Below are positions 1-11,280 of a stretch of 64,000 nucleotides of DNA, piece by piece (the stretch's first letter is position 1; every line of letters starts with the position of its first letter). The stretch covers positions 4,774,001 to 4,838,000 of the forward strand of contig NZ_JADOUF010000001.1 in the NCBI RefSeq assembly GCF_015751905.1. Reading direction: 5' to 3'. Below the pieces are notes generated by a model. The model saw nothing but the letters and a program-made list of their open reading frames with translations, was not told the origin of the DNA and made no database searches. This stretch comes from Longispora fulva. GTDB taxonomy: Bacteria; Actinomycetota; Actinomycetes; Mycobacteriales; Micromonosporaceae. Both the position numbers and the translations under genes were made by a program.

Positions 1-1128
1 CACCAGCGACATCGTGAACGACCAGTACACGAGGTTGACCAGGCCGATCCGCCACCAGGCCTTCTTCTCGCGCGGCGCGTCGAGCACCACGTCCACGAGG
101 ATGATCATGGCCGGCACGATCCAGTACAGGTGGTGGGTCCAGCTGACCGGGCTCACGGCCACGCCGGCCAGTCCGGTGATCGTGATCGCGGCCAGCTCGT
201 CCTTGGCCTGGTGCGCCTTCGCGGCCCGCCACAGACCGTAGCCGCCGACGGCGAGCGCGAGCACGAGCCAGACCAGCTTGCCGGTCGAGCTGACCGGCAC
301 CATGTCGTCGATCCGGGCGACCATGCCGTTGATGGCCTGGTTGCCGGGGTTGTCCGGGAAGCCGACGCGTTCGGTGTCCCACAGCACGCTCGTGTAGAAC
401 CGCCACGAGCTGTGCCAGTCGAACGCCGCCGCCAGCAGGGTGGCCGCGCCCGCCGCGCCGACGGAGACCGCCGCGGCGCGCCACCGGCGGGTGACCAGCA
501 GGTACAGGATGAAGAAGCCCGGCGTCAGCTTGATCGCCGTGGCGATCCCGATCCCGACGCCCGTCCACTTCGAGCCCCGGCCGCCGAGGATCAGCAGGTC
601 ACCGAGGATCAGTGCGACCAGGTACAGGTTGATCTGGCCGAAGCTCATCGTCTCCCGGATCGGCTCCAGGGCGAAGATCAGCGCCGTGGTGACGCAGGTG
701 GCGAACCAGACCGGCCAGCCCCGGCGCTGGGCCACGGGCTTCATGATCCAATACGTGGTGAGCAGGGCCACCAGCAGCGTCGTGACGATCGTGAACCACT
801 TCACGAACCCGTACGGCAGCACGCCCATCGGGCTCATCAGCACGGCGGCGAACGGCGGGTACGTGAACCCGAGCGTCCCGTTGATCACGTCGGGCTGCGA
901 GTAGTCGTAGATGTCGTTCCCGGCCAGCCAGAAGGACACTGCCTTCCGGTAGATCCGCAGATCGAACAGGTGGTGCTGGCCGCCGAACTGGTCGGCGAGC
1001 AGCCAGACGACGCCCGACAGCACGGCCACGAACGCGAGTTGCGTGTAGAACCGGGCGTCGGCCGCCGCGACCTTCCGCTTCGCGGTTGCGACCAGCGCGT
1101 GCAGCCGCTGCTTACGACTCTCGATCAA
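1..1128 (-). CDS. GT87-family (DUF2029) membrane mannosyltransferase-like protein, 3' end cut by window edge
   Basis: I read this on the minus strand as an uninterrupted frame that runs off the left edge, so the C-terminus is missing. It encodes many hydrophobic segments. Early in the protein come FDLRIYRKAVSFWLAGNDIYDY and then TYPPFAAVLMSP, followed by EPIRETMSFGQINLYL and a late SPVSWTHHLYWIVPA. Those blocks are typical of the GT87/DUF2029 family of polyprenol-phosphate-mannose-dependent alpha-mannosyltransferases, which act on the outer face of the actinobacterial membrane on PIM/LM or related glycolipids. The start is uncertain: TTG at 1128 follows GGTGGAG only 2 nt away, and another in-frame TTG lies 12 nt upstream. 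It is divergent from the acetyltransferase at 1198. The family call is firm; the acceptor is unknown. Confidence 0.8.
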   Translation of the reverse strand, partial: MIESRKQRLHALVATAKRKVAAADARFYTQLAFVAVLSGVVWLLADQFGGQHHLFDLRIYRKAVSFWLAGNDIYDYSQPDVINGTLGFTYPPFAAVLMSPMGVLPYGFVKWFTIVTTLLVALLTTYWIMKPVAQRRGWPVWFATCVTTALIFALEPIRETMSFGQINLYLVALILGDLLILGGRGSKWTGVGIGIATAIKLTPGFFILYLLVTRRWRAAAVSVGAAGAATLLAAAFDWHSSWRFYTSVLWDTERVGFPDNPGNQAINGMVARIDDMVPVSSTGKLVWLVLALAVGGYGLWRAAKAHQAKDELAAITITGLAGVAVSPVSWTHHLYWIVPAMIILVDVVLDAPREKKAWWRIGLVNLVYWSFTMSLV

Positions 1129-1197
1129 GACTCCACCCAAGGATCGGTGACACTGCCGGTGTCCAGAGTACGAAACGACCCACGTACGCTTTTCGGC

Positions 1198-1773
1198 ATG
1201 GCGCTCGGATTCGTTCGACCAGCGCGTCCAGGGGACGCCACAGAACTCGCCCGCATCCAGTTGGAGACGTGGCGGGTGGCGTACCGCAAGCTCGTGCCCC
1301 GCGAGATCCTCGCGGCGCTCGACCCAGACACGCTCGCCGCGCACTGGCGCACGGCGGTCCTGGAACCGCCCGGCCCCCGCTTCCGGGTGCTGGTGGCCGT
1401 CGAGCAGGGCGCCGAGGAGCACACCGTGGGCTTCGCGGCGATCGGGCCCGCGGACGCCGACGACAAGGTGCCCGACGCCGGGGCGTTCACGGAGCTGCTG
1501 GTCGAGCCCCGGTGGGGCCGACGCGGACACGGCAGCCGGCTACTGTCCGCCGCCACCGCGCACTGGCGCGACGACGGGTTCAGCACCGCCCTGGCCTGGG
1601 CCTTCGACCAGGCCCCGGCGACCATCAATTTCCTCACCTCAGCGGGATGGGAGCCCGACGGCGCGCGCCGGGCTCTCGACATGGCCGACGTCCTGGTCCC
1701 CCAGGTGCGCCTGCACGTCTCGTTGACCGAAGATGTCAGCCGCCCGGCCTCCGACGAGGCTGCGGGCGGCTGA
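1198..1773 (+). CDS. GNAT-family N-acetyltransferase
   Basis: This 191-aa protein should transfer an acetyl group from acetyl-CoA to an unknown amine. The N-terminus GFVRPARPGDATELARIQLETWRVAY matches the beta1-alpha1 region of GNATs. The acetyl-CoA loop is in RWGRRGHGSRLLSAA (about residues 103-117), and NFLTSAGWEPDG is the usual late beta-strand region. I chose the ATG at 1198 because a -10-like TACGCT (1185-1190) ends 7 nt before it and no Shine-Dalgarno precedes it, which suggests a leaderless transcript. It converges on dapB. Confidence 0.8.
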   Translation: MALGFVRPARPGDATELARIQLETWRVAYRKLVPREILAALDPDTLAAHWRTAVLEPPGPRFRVLVAVEQGAEEHTVGFAAIGPADADDKVPDAGAFTELLVEPRWGRRGHGSRLLSAATAHWRDDGFSTALAWAFDQAPATINFLTSAGWEPDGARRALDMADVLVPQVRLHVSLTEDVSRPASDEAAGG

Positions 1774-1801
1774 CATCCCCGCCTAGATCTCCTGTCCCAA
1801 G

Positions 1802-3900
<2,099 letters not shown>

Positions 3901-4047
3901 GTGTGCTCCTGTCAGAGGGGTAGCTGTTGACGCTGTGAAACCTGCCCGCGGGCCACCGGCACCCGGACGCGCGCCGGAGAACCGGAGCCCCATGGACATC
4001 TGGGGCCGGACACAGGTGCGTGCCCGACCCCAGTCTGTCATCAGCTA

Positions 4048-6372
4048 CTAGTCGCGCCGCTGCCGGCGCTCGCGACGCTCGCCGCCCTCGCGGTCCCCGG
4101 TGCGCGGGGCCCGCTCGCGACGCTCGCCACCCTCGCCCTCGGCGCGCGGGGCGCCGCCGGCACCGGGAACGACGATGACCTCGCCGTCGGCGCCGACCTT
4201 GTCCAGGTAGACCTTGCCGCGGTTGTCGATGTCGGCGATCTGGACCTCGACCTTGTCGCCCACGTTGAGGAAGTCCTCGACGCGCTCGACGCGCTTGCCG
4301 TCGCCCACCTTGGAGATGTGCAGCAGGCCGTCGCGGCCCGGGGTCAGCGAGATGAAGGCGCCGAACGCGGCGGTCTTCACGACGGTGCCCAGGAAGCGGT
4401 CGCCGACCTTCGGCATCGTCGGGTTCGCGATGGCGTTGATCTTCGCGATCGCGGCCTCGGCCGACGGGCCGTTGGTCGCGCCGACGTAGATCGTGCCGTC
4501 GTCCTCGATCGTGATCTCGGCGCCGGTCTCCTCGGTGATCGAGTTGATCATCTGACCCTTCGGGCCGATGACCGCGCCGATCTTGTCGGTCGGGATCTTG
4601 ACGCTGACGACCCGCGGAGCGAACTCCGACAGCTCACCGGTGGTCTCGATCGCGTCCTGCATGACGTCGAGGATCGCGTGCCGCGCGTCGTGCGCCTGCG
4701 ACAGCGCGCCCGCCAGCACGTCCGACGGGATGCCCGTCAGCTTGGTGTCGAGCTGCAGCGCGGTGACGAAGTCCCGGGTACCGGCGACCTTGAAGTCCAT
4801 GTCACCGAACGCGTCCTCGGCGCCGAGGATGTCGGTCAGCGTGACGTAGCGCGTCTTGCCGTCGACCTCGTCGGAGATGAGGCCCATCGCGATACCGCCG
4901 ACCGGGGCCTTCAGCGGCACACCGGAGAACAGCAGGCTCAGGGACGAGGCGCAGACCGAGCCCATCGAGGTGGAGCCGTTGGAGCCGAGGGCCTCGGAGA
5001 CCTGACGGATCGCGTACGGGAACTCCTCGCGGGTCGGCAGCACGGGCAGCAGCGCCCGCTCCGCCAGCGCGCCGTGACCGATCTCGCGGCGCTTCGGCGA
5101 GCCGACCCGGCCGGTCTCACCGGTCGAGTACGGCGGGAAGTTGTAGTTGTGCATGTACCGCTTCGACTTCTCCGGGGAGAGGGTGTCGAGCGACTGCTCC
5201 AGGCGGAGCATGTTCAGCGTGGTGACGCCCAGGATCTGGGTCTCGCCCCGCTCGAACAGCGCCGAGCCGTGCACGCGCGGCAGCACGCCGACCTCGGCGG
5301 ACAGCGGCCGGATGTCGCGCGGCCCACGGCCGTCGATCCGGATCTCGTCGCGCAGGACGCGCTGGCGGACCAGCTTCTTGGTCAGCGAGCGGACGGCCGC
5401 GCTGAGCTCCTTCTCGCGACCCTCGAACTGCGCGTCGAGCTTCTCGTGCGCGACGGCCTTGAGCCGGTCGAGCTCGGTCTCGCGCTCCTGCTTGTCGCCG
5501 ATGGTCAGCGCCTGCGCCATGTCGGCGGAGATCGCGGACTCGACGGCGGCGAACGCGTCGTCCTGGTAGTCCAGGAACTGCGGGAACTCCACCGACGGGC
5601 GCGAGGCCACGGCGGCCAGCTCGGCCTGGGCCCGGCACAGCTCGCGGATGGCCGGCTTGGCGGCCTCGAGGCCGCTGGCGACCACGGTCTCGTCCGGCTT
5701 CGGGGAGCCGTCGGCGATCAGCTTGATCACGTTGGTGGTGGCCTCGGCCTCGACCATCATGATGGCGACGTCGCCGTCCTCGGTGACCCGACCGGCGACG
5801 ATCATGTCGAAGGTCGCCCGCGAGGTCTCCTCGTGGGTCGGGAACGCCACCCACTGGCCCTCGATGTGCGCGACCCGCACCGAGCCGACCGGGCCGGAGA
5901 ACGGCAGACCGGCGAGCTTGGTGGACAGGGACGCGGCGTTCATGGCCACGACGTCGTACGGGTGCTCGGGGTCGAGCGCCAGCACGGTCTCGACGACCTG
6001 GACCTCGTTGCGCAGGCCCTTGACGAAGCTGGGGCGCAGCGGCCGGTCGATCAGGCGGCAGGTGAGGATCGCGTCCTCGCTCGGCCGGCCCTCGCGGCGG
6101 AAGAAGGAACCGGGGATCCGGCCCGCCGCGTACATCCGCTCCTCGACGTCGACCGTCAGCGGGAAGAAGTCGAAGTGCTCCTTCGGCGACTTGCTGGCCG
6201 TGGTGGCCGACAGCACGACGGTGTCGCCGAGCTGGGCCAGGCACGAGCCGGCCTGCCGGGCGAGCCGGCCGGTCGAGAAGGTGATCGAGCGCGTGCCGAA
6301 CGAACCGTTGTCGATCGTGGCGGTCGCGCTGTGGGTTCCGAGGTGAACGACCTCGGGGGTCTTGTCAGTCAA
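4048..6372 (-). CDS. pnp: Polynucleotide phosphorylase
   Basis: PNPase is a 3'-5' phosphorolytic exoribonuclease and RNA polymerase that takes part in mRNA decay. The 774-aa protein has two RNase PH-like domains; the second begins near [17 protein letters not shown] and contains [21 protein letters not shown] domain follows ([16 protein letters not shown]), then S1 ([17 protein letters not shown]). It ends in an Arg/Glu-rich tail of about 40 residues. The start is TTG at 6372, with GGAG 5 nt upstream. It follows rpsO, separated by a strong hairpin that may control rpsO/pnp stoichiometry or processing. Confidence 0.98.
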   Translation of the reverse strand: MTDKTPEVVHLGTHSATATIDNGSFGTRSITFSTGRLARQAGSCLAQLGDTVVLSATTASKSPKEHFDFFPLTVDVEERMYAAGRIPGSFFRREGRPSEDAILTCRLIDRPLRPSFVKGLRNEVQVVETVLALDPEHPYDVVAMNAASLSTKLAGLPFSGPVGSVRVAHIEGQWVAFPTHEETSRATFDMIVAGRVTEDGDVAIMMVEAEATTNVIKLIADGSPKPDETVVASGLEAAKPAIRELCRAQAELAAVASRPSVEFPQFLDYQDDAFAAVESAISADMAQALTIGDKQERETELDRLKAVAHEKLDAQFEGREKELSAAVRSLTKKLVRQRVLRDEIRIDGRGPRDIRPLSAEVGVLPRVHGSALFERGETQILGVTTLNMLRLEQSLDTLSPEKSKRYMHNYNFPPYSTGETGRVGSPKRREIGHGALAERALLPVLPTREEFPYAIRQVSEALGSNGSTSMGSVCASSLSLLFSGVPLKAPVGGIAMGLISDEVDGKTRYVTLTDILGAEDAFGDMDFKVAGTRDFVTALQLDTKLTGIPSDVLAGALSQAHDARHAILDVMQDAIETTGELSEFAPRVVSVKIPTDKIGAVIGPKGQMINSITEETGAEITIEDDGTIYVGATNGPSAEAAIAKINAIANPTMPKVGDRFLGTVVKTAAFGAFISLTPGRDGLLHISKVGDGKRVERVEDFLNVGDKVEVQIADIDNRGKVYLDKVGADGEVIVVPGAGGAPRAEGEGGERRERAPRTGDREGGERRERRQRRD

Positions 6373-6505
6373 AACTGCTCCTTGATTGGGTTGGTGTGCC
6401 CAGGGGAGCTTCTTCTCGCAGGCCGGTCTTCGATCGAAGCCGCCGGAATCTGGTGTCCGGCAACCACTACCGAGGACCGGTGCGTCGTCCCCATGAGCGG
6501 TGTAA

Positions 6506-6533
6506 GGGGGAGCGGCCCGCTGGCCACTCCCCC
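6506..6533 (-). terminator. rpsO-pnp intergenic hairpin (attenuator or RNase processing site)
   Basis: The arms GGGGGAG-GGCC and GGCC-CTCCCCC pair around a 4-nt loop with one T:G wobble on the minus strand, giving a stem of about 12 bp. It begins about 8 nt after the rpsO stop. No T-tract follows, so partial termination or an RNase III-type cleavage site, as known for the rpsO-pnp junction of other bacteria, fits better than full termination. Confidence 0.7.
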
Positions 6534-6541
6534 CAGGAAAA

Positions 6542-6811
6542 CTATCGGCGCAGACCGAGCTTCTCGATGAGCGCGCGGTAACGCGTGATCTCGGACTTCG
6601 CCAGGTACTTCAGCAGCCGGCGGCGACGGCCGACCAGCAGCAGCAGGCCACGACGCGAGTGGTGGTCGTGCTTGTGCATCTTGAGGTGCTCGGTCAGGTC
6701 CGAGATCCGCTTGGTCAGCATCGCGATCTGCACCTCGGGCGAACCGGTGTCGCCCTCGACGATCGCGTGCTCCTGCATGATCTGGGTCTTGACCGCTGAT
6801 TCGAGCGCCAT
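6542..6811 (-). CDS. rpsO: 30S ribosomal protein S15
   Basis: S15 binds 16S rRNA in the central domain of the small subunit. At 89 aa it has the standard length. The conserved blocks are [31 protein letters not shown] and RRRRLLKYL. The untranslated stretch of about 118 nt to ribF contains the short hairpin ACGCCG/CGGCGT and could be the target of S15 autoregulation, but I see no clear signature. Its place between ribF and pnp is the conserved order. Confidence 0.98.
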   Translation of the reverse strand: MALESAVKTQIMQEHAIVEGDTGSPEVQIAMLTKRISDLTEHLKMHKHDHHSRRGLLLLVGRRRRLLKYLAKSEITRYRALIEKLGLRR

Positions 6812-6929
6812 ACTCTCCCTCTTACGTCTGGGTATTTGCTGGTCCGCACCCGCGGCGTCGTGCAGGCACGCAGGACCACGCCGAGAACCGGCGTACCCGA
6901 CAAGGTTACCAGTCGCCCCCGACCGGTTA

Positions 6930-7859
6930 TCAGACAGTCAGGATCCGACGTGTTTCGTCCACGTCTGCCTGGATTTGGGCGACGAGAGGGTCCAGGGAGT
7001 CGTATTTGATCATCCCGCGGAGTCGGTGCACGAACTCGAGCGAGATCCGCTCCCCGTACAGGTCCCCTTCGAAGTCCAGGACGAACGCCTCGATCCGCCG
7101 GTCCACGCCCGCGAACGTCGGATTCGTCCCGACGCTGATCGCGGCCGGCCGGCGGTGGCCGTGCTCCGTCAGCCAGCCCGCGTAGATCCCGTCGGCCGGG
7201 ACAGCGGCGTGCGGGGTGCTCACCGCGAGGTTCGCCGTGGGAAAGCCCAGCTCACGGCCCCGCTGATCGCCGCGCACCACGATGCCGTCGAGCCGGTGCG
7301 GCCGACCCAGCGCCGCGGCGGCCGACCCGACCTCCCCCGCGTCGATCTGACTGCGGATGTACGTCGAGCTGAACACCGTGCCGTCGTCGTTGACCAGCGG
7401 CGCCGGCTCGACCCCGAACCCGAACGTCTTCCCGAGCGCCTGGAGCAGCGGCACGTCGCCGGAGGCCCGGTGCCCGAACCGGAAGTTCTCCCCCACCACG
7501 ACCAGCGCGGCGTGCAGGTGCTCCACGAGCACGTCGTGCACGAACGTCTCCGGCGACAACCGGCTGAACTCACTGGTGAACGGGATCACACACAGCACGT
7601 CGACGCCCAGCGCCTCGATCAGCTCGGCCTTGCGCTCCGGGCCGGTCAGCACGGCCGGGTGGCTGCCGGGGCGGACCACCTCGCTCGGGTGCGGGTCGAA
7701 CGTGACGACGACGGAGGAGACGCCCAGCTCGGCGGCCCGTTTGACGGTGTGGCCGATGGTGGCCTGGTGGCCACGGTGCACGCCGTCGAAGACCCCGATG
7801 GTGACCACGGACCGACCCCAGCCACCCGGTGCCGAACCCACTCCCCGCCAGCGCTGCAT
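6930..7859 (-). CDS. ribF: Bifunctional riboflavin kinase / FAD synthetase
   Basis: RibF makes FMN and then FAD from riboflavin and ATP. The 309-aa protein has an N-terminal nucleotidyltransferase domain ([11 protein letters not shown] and then [10 protein letters not shown]) and a C-terminal riboflavin kinase domain beginning near [19 protein letters not shown] prefer the ATG at 7859, with AAAGGG 7 nt upstream, over the GTG 6 nt further out. A -10-like TAGGCT at 7885-7890 on this strand may give it its own promoter, which would be needed because the NLR gene now separates it from truB. Confidence 0.96.
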   Translation of the reverse strand: MQRWRGVGSAPGGWGRSVVTIGVFDGVHRGHQATIGHTVKRAAELGVSSVVVTFDPHPSEVVRPGSHPAVLTGPERKAELIEALGVDVLCVIPFTSEFSRLSPETFVHDVLVEHLHAALVVVGENFRFGHRASGDVPLLQALGKTFGFGVEPAPLVNDDGTVFSSTYIRSQIDAGEVGSAAAALGRPHRLDGIVVRGDQRGRELGFPTANLAVSTPHAAVPADGIYAGWLTEHGHRRPAAISVGTNPTFAGVDRRIEAFVLDFEGDLYGERISLEFVHRLRGMIKYDSLDPLVAQIQADVDETRRILTV

Positions 7860-7902
7860 CTCCACACCCTTTCGTCAGCCCCGAGCCTAACCGCCCGGCC
7901 CC

Positions 7903-7924
7903 GCCGGGACTGACCGGTCCCGGC
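7903..7924. other. Short inverted repeat between divergent ribF and NLR gene
   Basis: GCCGGGAC (7903-7910) and GTCCCGGC (7917-7924) form a perfect 8-bp inverted repeat around a 6-nt loop. It lies in the roughly 130-bp divergent promoter region shared by ribF and the NACHT gene. It could be an operator or a transcribed hairpin; I cannot tell which. Confidence 0.4.
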
Positions 7925-7989
7925 AGGTGATCAAGGAGTGGATGTCCGAAGTGGGCGATCGAGGGGTCGGACTGGCAAGGTGTATCGAC

Positions 7990-10900
7990 ATGAGCGGTTT
8001 GGCGACGGCCACCCTGGTACTCGGCACGGCGGTGGCGAAGACGGCGTTGAGCGTCTGGTTCCGCGACGCGAAGATCCTGGAGAGCCTCTCGCACGAACTC
8101 GTGGACGAACAGGCCGGGATCCTCCGTGGTCTGCGGGAGCGCCGACAGTTCCGCCGCTTCCGCGAACAGGCGGCCGAGCAGGTGGACGACCGGATCCGCC
8201 GGTTCGTCGAGCACGAGTTCCCCGGGCTGGACGAGTCCGAACGCCTGGCTGCCGTCGCGGCGGTCACGGAGACCTTCGACCGGGCGGCGCCCACCGAGGC
8301 CGACCTGTTCCGCGCCGACCTGGACGCGAGTTCGGTCTACCGGCACCTGCTGCCCGTCCCCGAACCGACCCGCTGGGGCCTCGGCGCGGACGGGACGGCC
8401 TTCTACCGGCTCCTCCTGCGCGAGTGCTGCGGCTACCTGATCGAGGTCGCCCGGACCCTGCCCGGCGGCGGGATGGCCGCGCTGGAGGAGGTGCTACGCA
8501 GGGAGACCCAGATCCTGGCGGACGTGCGCACCGCGCTGGAACGGCTGCCCGCCCGCCTGGGCGTGGAGGACTTCGAGGCCGACCACCGCCAGCAGGTCGC
8601 CCACCGCCTGGACCGGATCGAGTTCTTCGGCGCGACCCTCACCGACGAGAGCCGGCGCTACCCGCTGTCCGTGGCCTACCTGAGCCTCACGGTGTCCGGC
8701 GAGCTGCTGACCTCGGCCGTCCGGGCCCGGTCTGGCCCGGGCGGGAGGGTGCACGGGCCCGGATGGGAGGACACGGCGGCGACCGGTGCCGCCACCGCCC
8801 GGGTGGAGGCCGCCCTCGCGGCGTCCAGCCGGCTGTTCATCCGGGGACAGGCCGGGATCGGCAAGACCACGCTGCTGCACTGGATCGCGGTCCAGAGCGC
8901 CCGGAACTCCTTCCCCGCCCCGATGGCCGCGTGGCGGGACACTGTGCCGTTCTTCGTCCCACTGCGCCGCTACGCCGGCCGGGACCTGCCGGCCCCCGAG
9001 GAGTTCCTGGCCGAGACCGGCAGACACATCGCCGCCGACATGCCACCCGGCTGGGTACAGCAGCAGTTGCGCTCCGGCCGGGCGATCGTTCTGGTCGACG
9101 GCGTGGACGAGGTCGCCGAGCACCGGCGCGCGGCGGCCCGCGACTGGCTGAGCCAACTGGTCGCGGCGTTTCCCCGGGCCCGCTACGTCGTCACGTCGCG
9201 ACCCGCCGCCGTGTCGGAGAACTGGCTCGCCCGCGACGACTTCGACACCGCGGAACTCGAACCGATGACGCCGGAGGACGTGAAGGTCTTCGTGCACCGT
9301 TGGCACGAGGCGATGCGGGACGGCTGCGGCTCCGATGACGACAGGAACACTCTCACCGGGTACGAGTCGGAGCTGCTCACGGCCCTCGCCAGCCGCGCGC
9401 ACCTGCGCCGGCTGAGCGGCTACCCGCTGCTGTGCGCCCTGCTCTGCGCCCTGCACCGCGACCGCCGCGCCCAGCTCCCGGCGAGCCGGATGGAACTCTA
9501 CGACGTCGCCCTCCAGATGCTCCTCGAACGCCGCGACACCGAACGCCACATCACCGGCGACATCACCTTGTCGCGCACCCAGAAGACCCTCCTCCTCCAG
9601 GAACTCGCCTACTGGCTGATCCGCAACGGCTGGTCCGACGCCGGATTCGACGAGGCGGCCGACCGGATCGCCGCCCGACTGGCCGGGATGCCCCAGGTGG
9701 GCGCGACCGCGCCCGAGGTGCTCCGGCACCTGCTGGAGCGCAGCGGGCTGCTCCGCGAGCCGGTCGACGGCCGGGTGGACTTCGTGCACCGCACGTTCCA
9801 GGAGTACCTGGCGGCCCAGGGCGCGGTGGCCGCCGACGACATCGGGGTCCTGATCAGCCACGCGCACCTCGACCAGTGGCGCGAGGTGGTCGTGATGGCC
9901 GCGGGACACGCCTCCACCACCCAACGCGAACGCCTGGTCACCGGCCTGCTGGACCGGGGCAGGGGCAGGTCACGGACGTCGCGGTCCCCGGTGCGCGCCA
10001 CGCTGCTCCTGTTGGCCGTGGCCTGCCTGGAGACGTCGCCGGAACTGCCGCAGGCCGTGCGCGCGCAGATCGACCAGAGTGCGGCGGAGTTGCTCCCACC
10101 GAGGACGATGACCACGGCGCAGACCCTCGCCAAACTGGGCGACGCGGCCCTGGACCTGCTGACCCTGTCGACGCCCGGGACCGCGAAGGAGGTCGCTGCG
10201 ACGATCCGCGCGGCCGGGCTGACCGGGGACCCGGCGGCGGTGGACCTGATCGCCCGCTACCGGGGCCGGCCGGAGAAGGTCGTGGTCAACGAGCTGATCC
10301 GGGCCTGGGACGCCTTCGACCCGGAGATCTACGCGCGCGACGTGCTGTCCGGCTGCCGGCCGGACGGCGACCCACTGCGCCGGCTCGATCTCCGCAACCC
10401 GGCCCTGATCCCTGGCCTGCGGCACATCCCGACCCTGGAACATCTCACGGTCGGGATTCCGAACGGCGAGACCTTCCAGGATCTCAGCTTCGTGTCGGAC
10501 CTCTCCAGGTTGGAGGCCCTGACCATGTTGGGCCTGCGCCTCGAAGACCTGCACACTCTGGAGTCGGCGAACCTGCGGATCCTCAACCTGATCTGGGACT
10601 TGGACGCTCCGGGTGACACCATCGACGCGGGGCCCCTTTCACACCTGTCCCTGAAAGTTCTCTACATCCAGAACCGTCGGCTCACGAACCTCAGATCTCT
10701 GAGCGCCAACGACGCGCTCTCCTCGCTGATGCTCACGGGGGCGGAGCCGCACGACCTGCAGGAGCTGTCCGCCGCCAAGTCATTGGAGTTCCTGTATCTC
10801 TATTCACCACGTGATCTGACCAGTGTGGAACCGCTGACATTCCTGCATGCACCGAGAGCGCTCGGCCTGCGGGACTGCCCGGAGGTGCGCGATCTCAGGA

Positions 10901-11280
10901 AGCTGGGGCGTTGGGCGGACAGTCTGGCCTCCCTGGACCTGGAGGTTCGTCCGGGCACCGACCTCGCACCGCTCGCGGCTCTTCCGCAGCTGACCCATCT
11001 GATGCTCCCCGACATCGGGAGCCACGATTTGACGCCACTCAACCAGTTCTCGGCCTTGGAAGGCCTGGAGTTCTTCGCTGTCGACGGACCCATGGACCTC
11101 AGGCGGATACCTCGATTGCCCTGTCTACGGGTAATCAAACTGTGGTGGCTCGGTGAGGTCGACGTCACTCCTCTGGCCGGTTGGCCGCAGCTCACGATCG
11201 AAGTGCCGCGCCGGGCGGTGGTGCACGGGGAGGAAGCCCTCAGCGGCGGTAGCCAGGTCAGGCGGATGCAGCGCTACTAG
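7990..11280 (+). CDS. NACHT-LRR STAND ATPase (bacterial NLR-like, candidate phage-defence protein)
   Basis: This 1096-aa protein has three parts. Residues 1 to about 270 are helical and resemble the NACHT N-terminal helical region; they begin MSGLATATLVLGTAVAKTAL. About 280-450 is a NACHT NTPase: Walker A GQAGIGKTTLLHW near 286-293, Walker B AIVLVDGVDEV near 365, then ARYVVTSRP as sensor. A helical region follows with FVHRTFQEYLAAQGA. From about 795 to the end are irregular leucine-rich repeats. Bacterial NACHT proteins of this shape are known antiphage proteins; that function here is inference, and no nuclease or other named effector domain is visible. I chose the ATG at 7990 over upstream in-frame starts because the family-like helix begins there. 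Its stop overlaps the truB stop tail to tail. The LRR part uses more AT-ending codons than the rest. Confidence 0.88.
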   Translation: MSGLATATLVLGTAVAKTALSVWFRDAKILESLSHELVDEQAGILRGLRERRQFRRFREQAAEQVDDRIRRFVEHEFPGLDESERLAAVAAVTETFDRAAPTEADLFRADLDASSVYRHLLPVPEPTRWGLGADGTAFYRLLLRECCGYLIEVARTLPGGGMAALEEVLRRETQILADVRTALERLPARLGVEDFEADHRQQVAHRLDRIEFFGATLTDESRRYPLSVAYLSLTVSGELLTSAVRARSGPGGRVHGPGWEDTAATGAATARVEAALAASSRLFIRGQAGIGKTTLLHWIAVQSARNSFPAPMAAWRDTVPFFVPLRRYAGRDLPAPEEFLAETGRHIAADMPPGWVQQQLRSGRAIVLVDGVDEVAEHRRAAARDWLSQLVAAFPRARYVVTSRPAAVSENWLARDDFDTAELEPMTPEDVKVFVHRWHEAMRDGCGSDDDRNTLTGYESELLTALASRAHLRRLSGYPLLCALLCALHRDRRAQLPASRMELYDVALQMLLERRDTERHITGDITLSRTQKTLLLQELAYWLIRNGWSDAGFDEAADRIAARLAGMPQVGATAPEVLRHLLERSGLLREPVDGRVDFVHRTFQEYLAAQGAVAADDIGVLISHAHLDQWREVVVMAAGHASTTQRERLVTGLLDRGRGRSRTSRSPVRATLLLLAVACLETSPELPQAVRAQIDQSAAELLPPRTMTTAQTLAKLGDAALDLLTLSTPGTAKEVAATIRAAGLTGDPAAVDLIARYRGRPEKVVVNELIRAWDAFDPEIYARDVLSGCRPDGDPLRRLDLRNPALIPGLRHIPTLEHLTVGIPNGETFQDLSFVSDLSRLEALTMLGLRLEDLHTLESANLRILNLIWDLDAPGDTIDAGPLSHLSLKVLYIQNRRLTNLRSLSANDALSSLMLTGAEPHDLQELSAAKSLEFLYLYSPRDLTSVEPLTFLHAPRALGLRDCPEVRDLRKLGRWADSLASLDLEVRPGTDLAPLAALPQLTHLMLPDIGSHDLTPLNQFSALEGLEFFAVDGPMDLRRIPRLPCLRVIKLWWLGEVDVTPLAGWPQLTIEVPRRAVVHGEEALSGGSQVRRMQRY

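Noticed and set aside
3901-4041. N-terminal extension of the M16 peptidase up to 4041
   Set aside because: The added 47 residues are unlike the family, while the GTG at 3900 has AGGAG at ideal spacing.
4318-6570. A long plus-strand open frame of about 750 codons opposite pnp
   Set aside because: It is the antisense shadow of a GC-rich real gene. It has an Arg/Asp/His/Gly-dominated composition, no ribosome site and no domain, while pnp on the other strand is unmistakable.
8494-9924. A minus-strand frame inside the NLR gene as a possible antitoxin or antisense gene
   Set aside because: It has no ribosome site and a shadow-like composition. Stop codons are simply rare on the antisense strand of this GC-rich gene.
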